Of a stretch of 64,000 bases of DNA, positions 62,977-64,000 are shown one piece after another. Source of the DNA: Terrisporobacter mayombei. Lineage in GTDB: Bacteria; Bacillota; Clostridia; Peptostreptococcales; Peptostreptococcaceae. The notes under the pieces are model-generated. The model did no database searches. It was not told the DNA's origin and saw only the letters and a program-made list of their open reading frames with translations. Position 1 is the first letter of the stretch. Every line of letters begins with the position of its first letter. Location of the stretch: assembly GCF_020748465.1 (NCBI RefSeq), contig NZ_JAHZMP010000003.1, positions 1-64,000 on the forward strand, in the 5' to 3' direction. The translations under genes and the position numbers were made by a program.

Positions 62977-64000
62977 CTAAGTAGCAAATAATTCTTCTAT
63001 CGTCTTTATATATTCTTCTCTTTTACCTTTGTTTTTTGCTTGTTTTAAATTAATAATTGGTTCTCTAATTAGTCTTTTTAATGCTGAAGTTAACATTTTA
63101 TCAATTATTTTTTGCTCTCTTTGATTTAACTCAATTTTCCTAAAAATATAGTCTAAAGTATCCTCTTTTATTTCAAAACATTTGTTATTAAGAGATTGAA
63201 TAGTTGGATCTATATTGGAAACATCCACCCAAAGAATAAACTCTTTTATTTTTTCATTGATTATTTCATAAGCTTTTTTTGATAAACTAATTCTCATATC
63301 ATCATTTTTATGCTGTATCTCTTTTAAATCATCAATACAATAAACTTTGGCATGTTTTAATTCATCAATTTTAAAATCAATATCTCTAGGTAATGCTAAA
63401 TCCATAAAATAAATATGATTATTTATAGTAGGCATATCTTCACCTTTAATAACTAAGTGTGGTGCTGATGTGGCACTTATCACTATATCTATTTTATTAT
63501 CTCTTAAAACATTGTATCTATCTTTGTATTGCACATACTCTATGTTATTATATTTATTTTGTATTTCTTTAAATTTATCTACACTTCTATTGGCAATATA
63601 GATGGTACCCACCTTTTCTTCTTCTAAGTGATTTATTGTTAACAGGTTAATTTTACCTAAACCTATTATTAATATATTCTTATCCTTTAAACTCCCTATT
63701 TTTTCTTTTAAAAGCTTTATACCTATATAACTTATGGATAAAGGTTGTTGTGAAATTTTAGTTATTGTTTTAACTTCTTTTGCTGTTGTAATGGCTTCTC
63801 TAAATAGTTTATTTAAAAGTTTTTTCGTAGCTCCCAATTTCATGGCAAACTCATGTGAATCCTTTACTTGGCCTAAAATTTGGTCCTCTCCAAGAACTAC
63901 AGAGTCTAACCCCGAGGTTACAATAAACAAGTGGTTTATTGCCTCTTCACTTTTTTTGCTAAATAAATAATCTTTTATATTATCCAATTCAAAAAATTCT
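62977..64000 (-). CDS. hemA: Glutamyl-tRNA reductase, 5' end outside the window
   Basis: Reduces glutamyl-tRNA to glutamate-1-semialdehyde with NADPH, the first step of the C5 tetrapyrrole route. About 340 residues are visible, lacking only the N-terminal part of the catalytic domain with the active Cys. HLFIVTSGLDSVVLGEDQIL is the family's substrate segment. ILIIGLGKINLLTINHLEEE is the NADPH site, with GLGKIN where GxGxM is usual. IVISATSAPHLVI and FMDLALPRDID follow. The C-terminal dimerisation helices end ELFAT. It is followed at once by hemL. Confidence 0.96.
   Translation of the reverse strand, partial: EFFELDNIKDYLFSKKSEEAINHLFIVTSGLDSVVLGEDQILGQVKDSHEFAMKLGATKKLLNKLFREAITTAKEVKTITKISQQPLSISYIGIKLLKEKIGSLKDKNILIIGLGKINLLTINHLEEEKVGTIYIANRSVDKFKEIQNKYNNIEYVQYKDRYNVLRDNKIDIVISATSAPHLVIKGEDMPTINNHIYFMDLALPRDIDFKIDELKHAKVYCIDDLKEIQHKNDDMRISLSKKAYEIINEKIKEFILWVDVSNIDPTIQSLNNKCFEIKEDTLDYIFRKIELNQREQKIIDKMLTSALKRLIREPIINLKQAKNKGKREEYIKTIEELFAT

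Noticed and set aside
1..64000. CRISPR arrays, tRNA or rRNA genes, insertion sequences, integrative elements
   Set aside because: I looked for regular short repeats, tRNA-like GGTTCGANTCC cores, rRNA blocks, transposase motifs and flanking repeats and saw none. The absence was judged by eye, without a search tool.

Overview
This window looks like chromosomal DNA from a low-GC, anaerobic, Gram-positive member of the Clostridia. I lean towards the Peptostreptococcaceae or a close relative, but I cannot place it to species. The reasons are the very AT-rich composition, strong AGGAGG-type ribosome binding sites, intrinsic terminators after most genes, the glmS ribozyme, CodY boxes, the oxygen-independent (cbi) cobalamin route and an [FeFe]-hydrogenase maturase (hydG). 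Most genes lie on the minus strand. I see no tRNA, rRNA, CRISPR array, insertion sequence or prophage.

Region 1-10.7 kb holds the start of glmS behind its self-cleaving ribozyme, an ECF transporter S component, a TudS-related protein and uppP. It continues with a SAM-I riboswitch in front of an NhaC-family transporter (probably a methionine transporter, MetT), an SH3/NlpC-P60 cell-wall hydrolase and thioredoxin. A four-domain CoA-disulfide reductase/rhodanese/TusA/DsrE-like protein follows, with a divergent single-domain rhodanese and a small YvlD-like membrane protein.

Region 10.7-19.8 kb holds the phosphate uptake operon pstSCAB-phoU, a RelA/SpoT-domain alarmone synthetase, a decayed secreted-protein gene, a Crp/Fnr regulator, an nhaA gene carrying a one-base frameshift, a GNAT acetyltransferase and a possible PD-(D/E)XK protein. 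From 19.87 to 21.0 kb there is no intact gene. Translation by eye shows the remains of a radical SAM gene and of an upstream TetR-type regulator.

Region 21-42.8 kb is mixed metabolism and transport. It holds a GH3 glycosidase, a GntR-ABC transporter operon with a long operator palindrome, an orphan pair of ABC-2 permeases, a membrane/OB-fold gene apparently split by one base, and brnQ with CodY boxes. It also holds hydG behind an unassigned structured leader with an intrinsic terminator, an AAA_28-CYTH protein, an aromatic acid exporter-like protein and thiol peroxidase. A sigma-54 unit closes it: an enhancer-binding activator, then a gamma-glutamyl-GABA hydrolase-like enzyme and an APC permease behind a near-consensus -24/-12 promoter.

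Region 42.8-64 kb is devoted to tetrapyrroles. hemA and hemL lie upstream of a cobalamin riboswitch. A ~17-kb run of tightly packed genes follows: cbiP, cbiA, cbiB, cobD, pduX, cbiC, cbiD, cbiE, cbiT, cbiF, cbiG, cbiH, cbiJ, cbiK, cbiL, hemC, cobA-hemD, hemB and a Dph6-like ATP pyrophosphatase. A terminator then separates these from a Met8/SirC-type precorrin-2 dehydrogenase gene. Together they cover most of the path from glutamyl-tRNA to adenosylcobinamide phosphate. The nucleotide-loop genes (cobU, cobS, cobT) and a cobalt transporter are not in view.
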